Shown here: one piece after another, positions 17,486 to 24,670 of the stretch
How the letters are laid out: each line of letters starts with the position of its first letter
Position numbering within the stretch: position 1 is the stretch's first letter
Assembly (NCBI GenBank): GCA_944385935.1
Contig: CALWZC010000004.1
Coordinates: 1 to 64,000, forward strand
Origin: an uncultured Anaerofilum sp.
GTDB lineage: Bacteria > Bacillota > Clostridia > Oscillospirales > Ruminococcaceae
Direction: 5' to 3'
DNA length: 64,000 nucleotides
The notes under the pieces: generated by a model
Told to the model about the DNA's origin: nothing
Database searches by the model: none
Seen by the model: only the letters and a program-made list of their open reading frames with translations
Made by a program: the position numbers and the translations under genes

Positions 17486-18517
17486 ATGTTGAAAAATGAA
17501 TTTTGGTACGACCTGCCCAAAGAACTCATTGCACAAGAACCATGCAGCCCCCGGGATGCTGCAAGGCTATTATGTATGAACCGAACCACCGGCCAGCTAG
17601 AGCATAGAATCTTCCATGAACTGCCTGATTTATTGTATGCAGGAGATTTGCTGGTTGTGAATAATTCTAAAGTTTTGCCAGCTAGATTGATTGGACACAA
17701 GGCACCCACAGGGGCAGTGTGTGAATTGCTGCTTTTGCGGGAGAAGAAAAAAGACCAGTGGGAATGTCTTGCAAAGCCGGGAAAAAAGCTAAAGCCGGGA
17801 ACAACCTTGGTTTTTGGAGATGAAACCCTAACAGCCGAAATTTTGGAAACCTATGAAGATGGCAACAAGTTGGTGCAATTCCATTACAACACCGAAACCC
17901 TCTATGAGAAATTGGATGCTTTCGGAAAAATGCCTTTGCCCCCGTATATTACCAGTCAGTTGGAGGATTCTTCTCAGTATCAAACTGTATACGCCAAAGA
18001 GTTAGGCAGTGCAGCCGCCCCCACAGCGGGGCTGCATTTTACCCCAGAATTGATGGAACGACTGCGAGAAAAAGGGGTACAGATTGTAGAAGTAACCCTA
18101 CATGTGGGGTTGGGAACCTTCCGCCCCGTAAAAGAGGAGCAGGTAGAAAACCACAAAATGCATAGCGAATGGTATAGCATTAGCCCTGAAACAGCAGAGG
18201 CAATCCGCCAAACCAAGGAAAAAGGTGGTCGTGTCATTGCTGTGGGCACCACCAGTTGCCGCACACTGGAATCCGCTGCAAAGGCAAATGAGGGAAAAAT
18301 TTGTGCTACCAGTGGGGATACAGATATTTTTATCTATCCGGGGTATACATTCCAGTGCATTGATGGACTTATCACCAATTTCCACCTACCAGAAAGTACA
18401 TTGGTCATGCTGGTTTCTGCCTTCTGTGGGTATGAGAATACAATGAATGCCTACAGAGTAGCAGTAGAGGAAAAATATCGTTTCTTCAGCTTTGGAGATG
18501 CTATGCTGATTGTATAA
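17486..18517 (+). CDS. queA: S-adenosylmethionine:tRNA ribosyltransferase-isomerase
   Basis: Transfers the ribosyl moiety of SAM to preQ1 at tRNA position 34 in queuosine synthesis. The 343-residue product has the family's start ([24 protein letters not shown]), split as [12 protein letters not shown] then [12 protein letters not shown], and also [23 protein letters not shown] and [12 protein letters not shown]. The ATG at 17486 follows AAAGGG; the upstream in-frame stretch lies in the asd riboswitch and is not coding. Paired with tgt. Confidence 0.95.
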   Translation: MLKNEFWYDLPKELIAQEPCSPRDAARLLCMNRTTGQLEHRIFHELPDLLYAGDLLVVNNSKVLPARLIGHKAPTGAVCELLLLREKKKDQWECLAKPGKKLKPGTTLVFGDETLTAEILETYEDGNKLVQFHYNTETLYEKLDAFGKMPLPPYITSQLEDSSQYQTVYAKELGSAAAPTAGLHFTPELMERLREKGVQIVEVTLHVGLGTFRPVKEEQVENHKMHSEWYSISPETAEAIRQTKEKGGRVIAVGTTSCRTLESAAKANEGKICATSGDTDIFIYPGYTFQCIDGLITNFHLPESTLVMLVSAFCGYENTMNAYRVAVEEKYRFFSFGDAMLIV

Positions 18518-18539
18518 CAAAGAAAGGATTTATACAAAT

Positions 18540-19688
18540 ATGCCTTACAAATTTATGCCTTACAAATTGATAAAAAAGGAAAATGCTGCCCGTCGTGGAG
18601 AATTTCAGACAGTGCATGGCACTGTGCAAACTCCTGCATTTATGAATGTTGCCACGGCCGCTGCCATCAAAGGTGGTCTGTCTGCCTTTGACCTAAAAGA
18701 AATTGGCTGTCAGGTAATGCTTTGCAACACCTATCACCTCCATCTGCGTCCGGGGGATAAGTTGGTGGCGGAATTGGGTGGGCTGCATAAGTTTACCCGT
18801 TGGGATGGCCCTATCCTTACCGATAGTGGCGGATTCCAAGTGTTTAGTCTGGCACAGCTGCGAAAAATTCACGAAGAGGGTGTGATGTTCCATTCCCATC
18901 TGGATGGCAGAAAAATTTTTATGGGCCCAGAGGAAAGTATGCAAATTCAAGCAAACCTCGGTTCTACCATTGCTATGGCTTTTGATGAGTGTATCAAAAA
19001 TCCCGCTGAGCATGACTATGCAAAGGATTCCTGTGCTCGTACTGTTCGGTGGTTGAAGCGGTGCAAAACAGAACTGAACCGCCTAAAAGAGGAAGGCAAA
19101 GCGGTGAACCCTCACCAAATGTTGTTTGGTATCAATCAGGGCTGTTGCTTTGATGACTTGCGCACCGAACACATGAAGGAAATTGCAGAATTGGATTTAG
19201 ATGGGTACGCCTTGGGCGGTCTGGCAGTGGGAGAACCTGCCGAGGAAATGTATCGTGTTATCAGTGTGGTAGAGCCGCATATGCCAAAGGACAAAATTCG
19301 CTATTTGATGGGAGTAGGTACCCCCGGCAATATCATCGAGGCGGTGTATCGTGGAGTGGATTTGTTTGATTGCGTTATGCCCAGTCGCAACGCTCGCCAT
19401 GGCCATCTGAACACATGGGATGGTGTGCTGAATATTAAAAACCTAAAGTACGAAAAGGACGAAAACCCCATTGACACCCAGTGTGATTGTCCTGTCTGCC
19501 GCAACTTTTCCCGTGCATATATCCGCCACCTATTCAAAGCCGATGAAATGCTAGGAATGCGCTTGGCTGTTATGCACAATTTGTATTTCTACAACAACCT
19601 CATGAAGCGCATTCGTGAGGAATTGGACGCTGGAACCTTCCAGCAATTCCACGACCGATATGTAACCCTTTTGGACAGTCGTATTTAA
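18540..19688 (+). CDS. tgt: tRNA-guanine transglycosylase
   Basis: Exchanges guanine for preQ1 at the wobble position of GUN anticodon tRNAs. The 382-residue product has TDSGGFQVFSL with the catalytic first aspartate region, DLFDCVMPSRNARHG, and the zinc motif CDCPVC with a later histidine. The start at 18540 is spaced from AAAGGA. The first five codons are tandemly duplicated (MPYKF then MPYKL), so the ATG at 18555 is an alternative start. It follows queA by 22 bases. Confidence 0.95.
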   Translation: MPYKFMPYKLIKKENAARRGEFQTVHGTVQTPAFMNVATAAAIKGGLSAFDLKEIGCQVMLCNTYHLHLRPGDKLVAELGGLHKFTRWDGPILTDSGGFQVFSLAQLRKIHEEGVMFHSHLDGRKIFMGPEESMQIQANLGSTIAMAFDECIKNPAEHDYAKDSCARTVRWLKRCKTELNRLKEEGKAVNPHQMLFGINQGCCFDDLRTEHMKEIAELDLDGYALGGLAVGEPAEEMYRVISVVEPHMPKDKIRYLMGVGTPGNIIEAVYRGVDLFDCVMPSRNARHGHLNTWDGVLNIKNLKYEKDENPIDTQCDCPVCRNFSRAYIRHLFKADEMLGMRLAVMHNLYFYNNLMKRIREELDAGTFQQFHDRYVTLLDSRI

Positions 19689-19702
19689 AGCACTATTAAA
19701 AG

Positions 19703-19740
19703 AAAAAGGACTTCCGAGTGTAAAACGGAAGTCCTTTTTA
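19703..19740. terminator. Bidirectional terminator between tgt and the TetR gene
   Basis: AAAAAGGACTTCCG pairs with CGGAAGTCCTTTTT around a short loop. It abuts the TetR stop at 19741. Confidence 0.9.
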
Positions 19741-20316
19741 TCAGTCAGATGTTGGACGGATATTGTTGTATAGTGTCCTACGCACCAATTCCAAAACCAC
19801 TGTGGGGTCATCATCTCCCCGCAACAATACGGACAACAAAAGGGAAAATAAAAGGTCTGCAAATTTTTCTCTGGTAAATTGCTCATCAAATGCATAAGGG
19901 CTAATATTGGGGTCTTTATACAATACACTGCACAAACTTTGCTGGATATGTGTCCATGTTTGCTGCATTTTTTCTCTGCCTGTGGCGGTGTCCTGCTGCA
20001 AAAAGCCCATAGAATGCAATGTGAAAAAACCGGGATATTGGTCTTTGCCGTATTTTATCCGCTGATAGAGCCATTGAATGCACTCTTGTGTATTTTGAAA
20101 TACCTCTTGAGGAGAGTGAAAAATATCGCACCAGACACTTTCCACTGTAGCTGTAACCAGTTGCGATTTGGACTCAAAATAATTATAAATGGAGCCAACA
20201 GAAACGCCACAGGCAGAAGCCACCGAGCGAATATTCACAGCTGACCAACCCTGTTGTTGCACCAGTTGTCTGCTGATTTTTAAAATTTCTTCTTTGGATG
20301 TAACGGAAATATTCAT
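19741..20316 (-). CDS. TetR/AcrR family transcriptional regulator
   Basis: Ligand-responsive repressor, ligand unknown. The 191-residue product has an N-terminal HTH (about 10-55: ILKISRQLVQQQGW, then VASACGVSVGSIYNYFESKSQL) and an unassigned helical ligand domain. AAAGGAGG precedes the ATG at 20316. It is transcribed away from the ECF S-component gene, and the shared 190-base intergenic region is the natural place to look for its operator. Confidence 0.85.
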   Translation of the reverse strand: MNISVTSKEEILKISRQLVQQQGWSAVNIRSVASACGVSVGSIYNYFESKSQLVTATVESVWCDIFHSPQEVFQNTQECIQWLYQRIKYGKDQYPGFFTLHSMGFLQQDTATGREKMQQTWTHIQQSLCSVLYKDPNISPYAFDEQFTREKFADLLFSLLLSVLLRGDDDPTVVLELVRRTLYNNIRPTSD

Positions 20317-20342
20317 GGCATTTCCTCCTTTGAGCAAACCTT

Positions 20343-20372
20343 ATTATACCGACGAAAAAGGATATATGTCAA
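20343..20372 (-). promoter_or_regulatory. Promoter of the TetR gene
   Basis: Minus-strand TTGACA (20372-20367), 18-base spacer and TATAAT (20348-20343). Confidence 0.8.
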
Positions 20373-20413
20373 GAATCACAACAAAGGGATGATAGAAAAA
20401 TAGAAATTCCTAC

Positions 20414-20441
20414 TTGATAAAAATTACAGATTTAGTATACT
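20414..20441 (+). promoter_or_regulatory. Promoter of the ECF S-component gene
   Basis: TTGATA (20414-20419), 16-base spacer and TATACT (20436-20441). The leader holds a CCGAAAA/TTTTTCGG hairpin (about 20451-20483) just before the ribosome site. No known riboswitch is recognised. Confidence 0.65.
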
Positions 20442-20509
20442 AAAAAAGTGCCGAAAATAGACAGCGCAAGGTTTGTTTTTCGGAGGTTAATGAGAAAGGG
20501 GTTTTAAAA

Positions 20510-21037
20510 TTGACAAAGACCAAAACAACTGTTACCCAAAATTTGGTACTTGCCAGCATGTGTGTGGCTCTCAGTGTTATTATGCCCAGTGTGTTCCACT
20601 TGGCAGGGCCACAGGGAGGAAAAATGTTTTTGCCACTGTTTTGGGGCGTAGCAGTAGCCGCTTTTTTGGTTCCGCCCAAATATGTGGTACTGGTATCTGT
20701 GCTTGCACCCATTATCAGCCATTTTGTATCCGCAATGCCACCTATCCCAATGTTGTATTTTATGCTTATTGAGTTAGTTGTATATGGCTTGGCTTTGGGC
20801 TTTTTCAGCAAAAAAACAAAGCCTGTCATTGCTGTGGCTTTGGGGTTGGCGGTTTCTCGTGTTGCATATTTTCTCTGTGTGCTGGCGGCTGCCTATGTGT
20901 TCCATCTGCCTGCACCATTTACAGGTTTTGTAGCATTGGTAAGCAGCATTGCTCTTTCTTTGCCGGGAATTGTGCTGCAAATGGTTGTAGTGCCCATTAT
21001 CTACCATACATATCAGAAGGTGTCAAACCATGAATAA
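20510..21037 (+). CDS. ECF transporter S component, substrate unknown
   Basis: Predicted substrate-binding membrane subunit of an energy-coupling factor transporter. It would use a shared AT module encoded elsewhere. The 175-residue protein has about six hydrophobic segments. It opens with TQNLVLASMCVALSVIMP, whose small-residue pattern is the usual S-component first helix for contact with EcfT. The start is TTG at 20510 with AAAGGGG nine bases before. The substrate could be a vitamin or nucleobase-like compound. Its overlap with the DUF1893 gene is the best clue. Confidence 0.75.
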   Translation: MTKTKTTVTQNLVLASMCVALSVIMPSVFHLAGPQGGKMFLPLFWGVAVAAFLVPPKYVVLVSVLAPIISHFVSAMPPIPMLYFMLIELVVYGLALGFFSKKTKPVIAVALGLAVSRVAYFLCVLAAAYVFHLPAPFTGFVALVSSIALSLPGIVLQMVVVPIIYHTYQKVSNHE

Positions 21038-21455
21038 ACAAATAATAGAGCTGGTACAACAACATGAATATAGTTGTGTGGCAGCAAGAGAAACTATATT
21101 TTATCAGGGTACTGGATTGGGAGTAAAGCCCCTTATCACACCTATGAGAGAAAATCGACAGTTCTTTCAAGGGGCAGAGGTGGCAGACAAAATTGTGGGC
21201 AAGGCAGCCGCTTTTTTGTTGGTTCTTTCTGGTGCAAAGGCGGTCTATGGGGACATCATGAGCAAAGGGGCCGTAGAGGTACTGGAGCAACATGGTATTG
21301 ACTATTGCTATGGCACTTTGGTGGAGTTTATCGAAAACCGCACAGGCACCGGAATGTGCCCCTTGGAACAATCTGTAAAAGAGGAAACAAGCCCAGAAAA
21401 AGCATGGGATAAAATTGAAAACACCATAGCAGAATTGATGAAACAGTCAAAATAA
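21030..21455 (+). CDS. DUF1893 family protein (deaminase-like fold)
   Basis: The 141-residue product matches the DUF1893 pattern: an N-terminal SCVAARETIFYQGTGLGVKPL segment (SCVAARE then IFYQGTGLGVKPL), the VADKIVGKAAAFLLVLSGAKAVYGDIMSKGA stretch (VADKIVGKAAA, then AKAVYGDIMSKGA), and ENRTGTGMCPLE. The family is assigned a cytidine-deaminase-like fold, but I know of no proven reaction. It overlaps the S-component gene by eight bases, so the two are translationally coupled and probably share a substrate. Confidence 0.8.
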   Translation: MNKQIIELVQQHEYSCVAARETIFYQGTGLGVKPLITPMRENRQFFQGAEVADKIVGKAAAFLLVLSGAKAVYGDIMSKGAVEVLEQHGIDYCYGTLVEFIENRTGTGMCPLEQSVKEETSPEKAWDKIENTIAELMKQSK

Positions 21456-21461
21456 CAGCAT

Positions 21462-21504
21462 AAAAAAAGAAGGCAAGAATCCGAAGATTTTTGCCTTCTT
21501 TTTG
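21462..21504. terminator. Bidirectional terminator between DUF1893 and DUF2828 genes
   Basis: AAAAAAAGAAGGCAA pairs with TTGCCTTCTTTTTG around a 15-base loop. It lies between convergent stops at 21455 and 21508. Confidence 0.88.
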
Positions 21505-21507
21505 TTA

Positions 21508-22980
21508 TCATGCCACAATCTGTGCATATCGTGGAGAACCAATCACATCCATCATATAGGCGTAAGGAGAAAGTGTATCAGATTGCAGCATAGAGAAGAT
21601 TCTAGGAGAGCAACCAGATACCAAAGCAACCCCCACATCATTTATCTCTACAGGTTGTTGCTGGTTTCTGCTGTCAACATTCCAAAAGATAACATCTGGC
21701 AGTTGGTAGCCAAACTGTGCAAAGGATTTTTGTGCATATTGGAAATTGGTCAAAGACCCATCTTCCACACAATAGTCAAACTCCATATCTGAGATAATAT
21801 AGAGCCGTTTGGGCATTTCTTCTTGTGGAATCTTGTATTTGATTGCTGTCTGAAGAATCAAGTCAAATACTTTTCTCAAGTTGGTGTTTGCCACCTCGTT
21901 GTATTGCATACAATATTGCAATTTATCATAAATGGTAGTTCCTTTAATTTTTACCAAACGAGGTTTTTCCGAAAAGGTAATAAAATGATTGTGAAACTTA
22001 CCAGTGTTTCGTTCTGCAAAATAGATGCCCAAGGACAACGCCACTGAAGCGGGGAAAATGCCTGAACCACCATACATGGTGCCATACATAGAACCAGAGC
22101 CATCCACTACTACAAGAGCATTTTCGTCACCAGCAAAATTCTCTTGTGCGTTCCATGTAACATCAATGGCTTTCTTTTCCTCTTCGGAAAGGGGGATTGT
22201 TGTTATGATAGGTTGCACAATTTCATAGGGAGCAAGGGTGCCGGTGTGAATGGTTTCCTTTCCTTCCTTCACACGATTCATAAATTGGTTATATCGTTCT
22301 GTATCATTGCGCAAAAATGCCTTGCGATACTTGAACATGGCTTTGGAAGGTTGTTTCGAGTAGTCAAAGGTATATTCTTTTAGGCGGAGATAATTTTCCA
22401 AAATGGCGATTTTCTCACGCAAAGCAGATAGTTTTTTTCGGTATGCAGAATCTTTCAGACCGAGAAACCGAGCAACCCGCTTTGCCTTTGCAATGGTGGC
22501 GGGGCTGGATGCATTGACAGAGGGAAGCCACTTTGCTAAAAGAGAAACAGACTGTCCTTGTTCCAATGCGGTGCAGTCTTGTTCAAACTGCGTTTTTATC
22601 TGCTCCATGGCTGCCCCTTCACAAGGAGTATCCAACAATACAAGAAGGTCATCATATCGACCATATTCAGCGATGTATGGGATGTTCTTTTCCACCGATT
22701 GAGGATGGTGAGCTGCCAGCCATTGCAAAAGAATCTGGAATACTCGCCGTTCTCCAAGACCGCCCCGAACATCCCGACCAAAAAACAAAATTTTCATGGC
22801 AAGGTCTGGATTTTCGGTATAGGCCACCAAAAAACGTTGCATAATTTCCCATTGTTCTGCATTGCGCAGGGCACCAATGGTGGCAAACAAATCCAAGCAA
22901 TGAGAACCGGTAGAAGAATATGTAATGGCTCCATTTTCGGTATAGGTTTTGTTTGCTTCTTGTTTCAACTGTTCCAGCAT
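21508..22980 (-). CDS. DUF2828 protein with vWA domain, Ro60-like in plan
   Basis: The 490-residue product has an N-terminal helical-repeat region: TENGAITYSSTGSHCLDLF, then FGRDVRGGLGERR at 68-79 and EYGRYDDLLVLL at 105-116. A C-terminal von Willebrand A domain follows, with an intact metal site D293-G-S-G-S297 and a second acidic strand IISDMEFD. This pattern is DUF2828. Helical repeats plus a MIDAS-bearing vWA is also the layout of TROVE/Ro60 proteins, which bind Y RNAs. The ATG at 22980 follows AAAGGGG. Immediately upstream on the same strand are two tRNA-mimic RNAs, with divergent WYL regulators beyond. RNA binding is inferred from this context, not seen. Confidence 0.85.
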   Translation of the reverse strand: MLEQLKQEANKTYTENGAITYSSTGSHCLDLFATIGALRNAEQWEIMQRFLVAYTENPDLAMKILFFGRDVRGGLGERRVFQILLQWLAAHHPQSVEKNIPYIAEYGRYDDLLVLLDTPCEGAAMEQIKTQFEQDCTALEQGQSVSLLAKWLPSVNASSPATIAKAKRVARFLGLKDSAYRKKLSALREKIAILENYLRLKEYTFDYSKQPSKAMFKYRKAFLRNDTERYNQFMNRVKEGKETIHTGTLAPYEIVQPIITTIPLSEEEKKAIDVTWNAQENFAGDENALVVVDGSGSMYGTMYGGSGIFPASVALSLGIYFAERNTGKFHNHFITFSEKPRLVKIKGTTIYDKLQYCMQYNEVANTNLRKVFDLILQTAIKYKIPQEEMPKRLYIISDMEFDYCVEDGSLTNFQYAQKSFAQFGYQLPDVIFWNVDSRNQQQPVEINDVGVALVSGCSPRIFSMLQSDTLSPYAYMMDVIGSPRYAQIVA

Positions 22981-22999
22981 AAAAATCACCCCTTTATCA

Positions 23000-23016
23000 T
23001 TGTATGGTTCATACAA
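23000..23016 (-). repeat. Hairpin between small RNA 2 and the DUF2828 gene
   Basis: TTGTATG and CATACAA flank a 3-base loop, directly abutting the 3' end of small RNA 2. It could be an RNA processing or stability element, or an operator. Confidence 0.55.
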
Positions 23017-23085
23017 GGCACAAAAAGATAAAACGGGATTTGAACCCGAGCTTGGAAGCCTCCACCAAAAGTTGCTGTATGTGCC
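23017..23085 (-). ncRNA. Small RNA 2: short RNA ending in a tRNA T-arm mimic
   Basis: A 69-nt element closed by GGCACA (23085-23080) with TGTGCC (23022-23017). Inside, in RNA order, are the box ACAGCAAC (23078-23071), a hairpin TTTGG/CCAAG (23069-23051) and a T-arm copy CGGG-TTCAAAT-CCCG (23048-23034). The T loop is canonical, but the acceptor, D-arm and anticodon arm of a tRNA are absent, so this is not a decoding tRNA. It shares the closing stem, the box and the flanking GAAA with small RNA 1, so the two are paralogous. It lies 36 bases before the DUF2828 start. Confidence 0.72.
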
Positions 23086-23171
23086 TTTCATTTTTCAAGA
23101 TGCGTTTGTTTCTTTTACTCAATCGCGAATAAAGAAAATTTGCTGTTAGCATCTTATTGAACCATATCCAA

Positions 23172-23276
23172 GGCACCATTTTTTTGAAGTGGGATTCGAA
23201 CCCACGTTAGAGGCAATGTTCTTGCCCCTCGCTATAACCACTAAGCAATTCAACCCTTGTAGTTGCTGTTGGTGCC
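23172..23276 (-). ncRNA. Small RNA 1: tRNA-mimic cloverleaf inside a closing stem (Y RNA-like)
   Basis: A 105-nt element closed by GGCACCA (23276-23270) with TGGTGCC (23178-23172). Just inside is the box ACAGCAAC (23269-23262). A cloverleaf then follows with tRNA-like connectivity. It has a 5-bp acceptor-like stem TTGAA/TTCAA (23253-23249 with 23188-23184), a 2-nt link, a D-arm with loop TAGTGGTTAT (23246-23231), and a 1-nt link. A 7-bp anticodon-position arm with loop AGAACAT (23229-23209), a 3-nt variable loop, and a T-arm GTGGG-TTCGAAT-CCCAC (23205-23189) complete it. The overlong anticodon stem, the lack of U33, the 5-bp acceptor and the missing CCA rule out an ordinary tRNA. Confidence 0.78.
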
Positions 23277-23374
23277 TTTCTTGGTACTAGAATACACCCG
23301 GAAAGCAGGAAAATCACGGAAAAAAAGTTGCGAACATAGCAGTAGACCAACAAAAGGGGGATACAATTCTTTTC

Positions 23375-23397
23375 TTGTAAATAGCTGTGTGTTACAA
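23375..23397 (+). promoter_or_regulatory. Inverted repeat over the WYL gene -10, candidate operator
   Basis: TTGTAA (23375-23380) and TTACAA (23392-23397) are separated by 11 bases and overlap a TACAAT -10 at 23393-23398. Placement suggests autoregulation of the WYL operon, or control of both divergent units. The opposite-strand promoter for the small RNAs is weak by eye (TATTCT shortly before 23276). Confidence 0.5.
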
Positions 23398-23422
23398 TAA
23401 AACCTAGAAAGGGGAGCAAAGG

Positions 23423-24670
23423 ATGGCATACAGTGAACTGATAAAAGACTTTGAAAGTATTCGTGCCTATATGCGGGATTTTTATGTGTATGGATTTAAG
23501 AGCCGCAATGAATATGACAAAAAAAGTGCCCGCAGTTATGACAACGAGCGACGGAGAATTGAAAGCTGGTTAGGGGAGTATATGTCTTTCCATTACACAG
23601 GCAACAGTAAAAATGTATTTTTGTCTGTGGATAGTCGTACCATTTCCGCAAACCCTCTTTACAAAGCATTCAAAGCCAAAAGTTTTACCAACAAAGATAT
23701 TACACTTCATTTTTACATTTTGGATATGTTGGAAGAAGGACGAGCCTTGACTGTTGGGGAGATGATAGAGGAAATCAACAGGAAGTATCTTCACTATTTT
23801 GACAAGCCCATTTCCTTTGATGAATCTACTGTCCGAAAAAAGCTAAAAGAGTATGTTTCCATAGGGCTTCTTTGTGTAGAGAAAAAGGGTAGAGAGGTAC
23901 GATACAAACGAACCGACCTTCCCACCGTTTCCCTTACTTCTTGGAAAGATGCCCTTGCTTTTTACAGTGAGGAAAGCCCTTTAGGGATAATAGGTTCCTT
24001 TTTGTTGGATAGGTTGCAAGGCGTTCCCGACTTTTTTCGGTTTAAGCATCATTATATGGTGCATACCTTGGATAGTGATATCTTGTGCCAGCTTTTGGAG
24101 GCAATCTATACACAACAACGAGTAAAGTTGACCATTACAAACCTGAGAAATGCACTGGAATACCAAAGAAGTTTGTGCCCTCTAAAAATCTATGTCAGTA
24201 CCCAATCTGGCCGGCAATATCTCCTAGGGTATCATTATGGTAGCAACCGAATAGCTTTTTTTCGGTTGGACGCCATCAAAAAAGTGGAAATCGGTTGCAA
24301 AGAGGAGTGTTTTTCTCGCTATTTGCAATTACAACAAAAATTTGACCAGCACCTTTGGGGAGTGTCCAGAGGAAATACACAAGCCCTAGAACATATTGAA
24401 ATGACAATCCATGTGGAGAATGATGAACAATTTATTGTCCAGCGACTGAAAAGAGAAAAGCGGCATGGTACAGTAGAAATGATAGACGAGCACACCTATC
24501 GATTTGTTGCAGATGTTTATGATGCTACTGAGATGTTGCCATGGTTGCGAACATTTATTGGAAGAATTGTAGACCTTCAATGCACAAATCCTGTGGTAGA
24601 AAAGGGGTTTTTTGAGGATTTACAAACAATGGAAACACTATATGGAGATGACAAACATGCTGTTTCATGA
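23423..24670 (+). CDS. WYL-domain transcriptional regulator 1
   Basis: The 415-residue protein has an N-terminal winged HTH (about 80-165, FDESTVRKKLKEYVSIGLL recognition region), a central WYL domain (about 230-300, with LKIYVSTQSGRQYLLGYHYG and FFRLDAIKKVEIG) and a C-terminal WCX-type extension. WYL domains sense nucleic acid or nucleotide ligands in several defence and RNA-repair settings. GGGGAG precedes the ATG. Divergent from the small RNA-DUF2828 unit and overlapping WYL regulator 2, it is the likely controller of the locus. Confidence 0.85.
   Translation: MAYSELIKDFESIRAYMRDFYVYGFKSRNEYDKKSARSYDNERRRIESWLGEYMSFHYTGNSKNVFLSVDSRTISANPLYKAFKAKSFTNKDITLHFYILDMLEEGRALTVGEMIEEINRKYLHYFDKPISFDESTVRKKLKEYVSIGLLCVEKKGREVRYKRTDLPTVSLTSWKDALAFYSEESPLGIIGSFLLDRLQGVPDFFRFKHHYMVHTLDSDILCQLLEAIYTQQRVKLTITNLRNALEYQRSLCPLKIYVSTQSGRQYLLGYHYGSNRIAFFRLDAIKKVEIGCKEECFSRYLQLQQKFDQHLWGVSRGNTQALEHIEMTIHVENDEQFIVQRLKREKRHGTVEMIDEHTYRFVADVYDATEMLPWLRTFIGRIVDLQCTNPVVEKGFFEDLQTMETLYGDDKHAVS

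Noticed and set aside
20442-20509. Riboswitch before the ECF S-component gene
   Set aside because: Only a simple CCGAAAA/TTTTTCGG hairpin is seen, with no conserved core of preQ1, folate, thiamine or cobalamin elements.
23017-23276. Two ordinary tRNA genes
   Set aside because: The T-arms are canonical, but one element lacks D and anticodon arms and the other has a 5-bp acceptor, a 7-bp anticodon stem and no U33 or CCA. They are reported as tRNA mimics instead.
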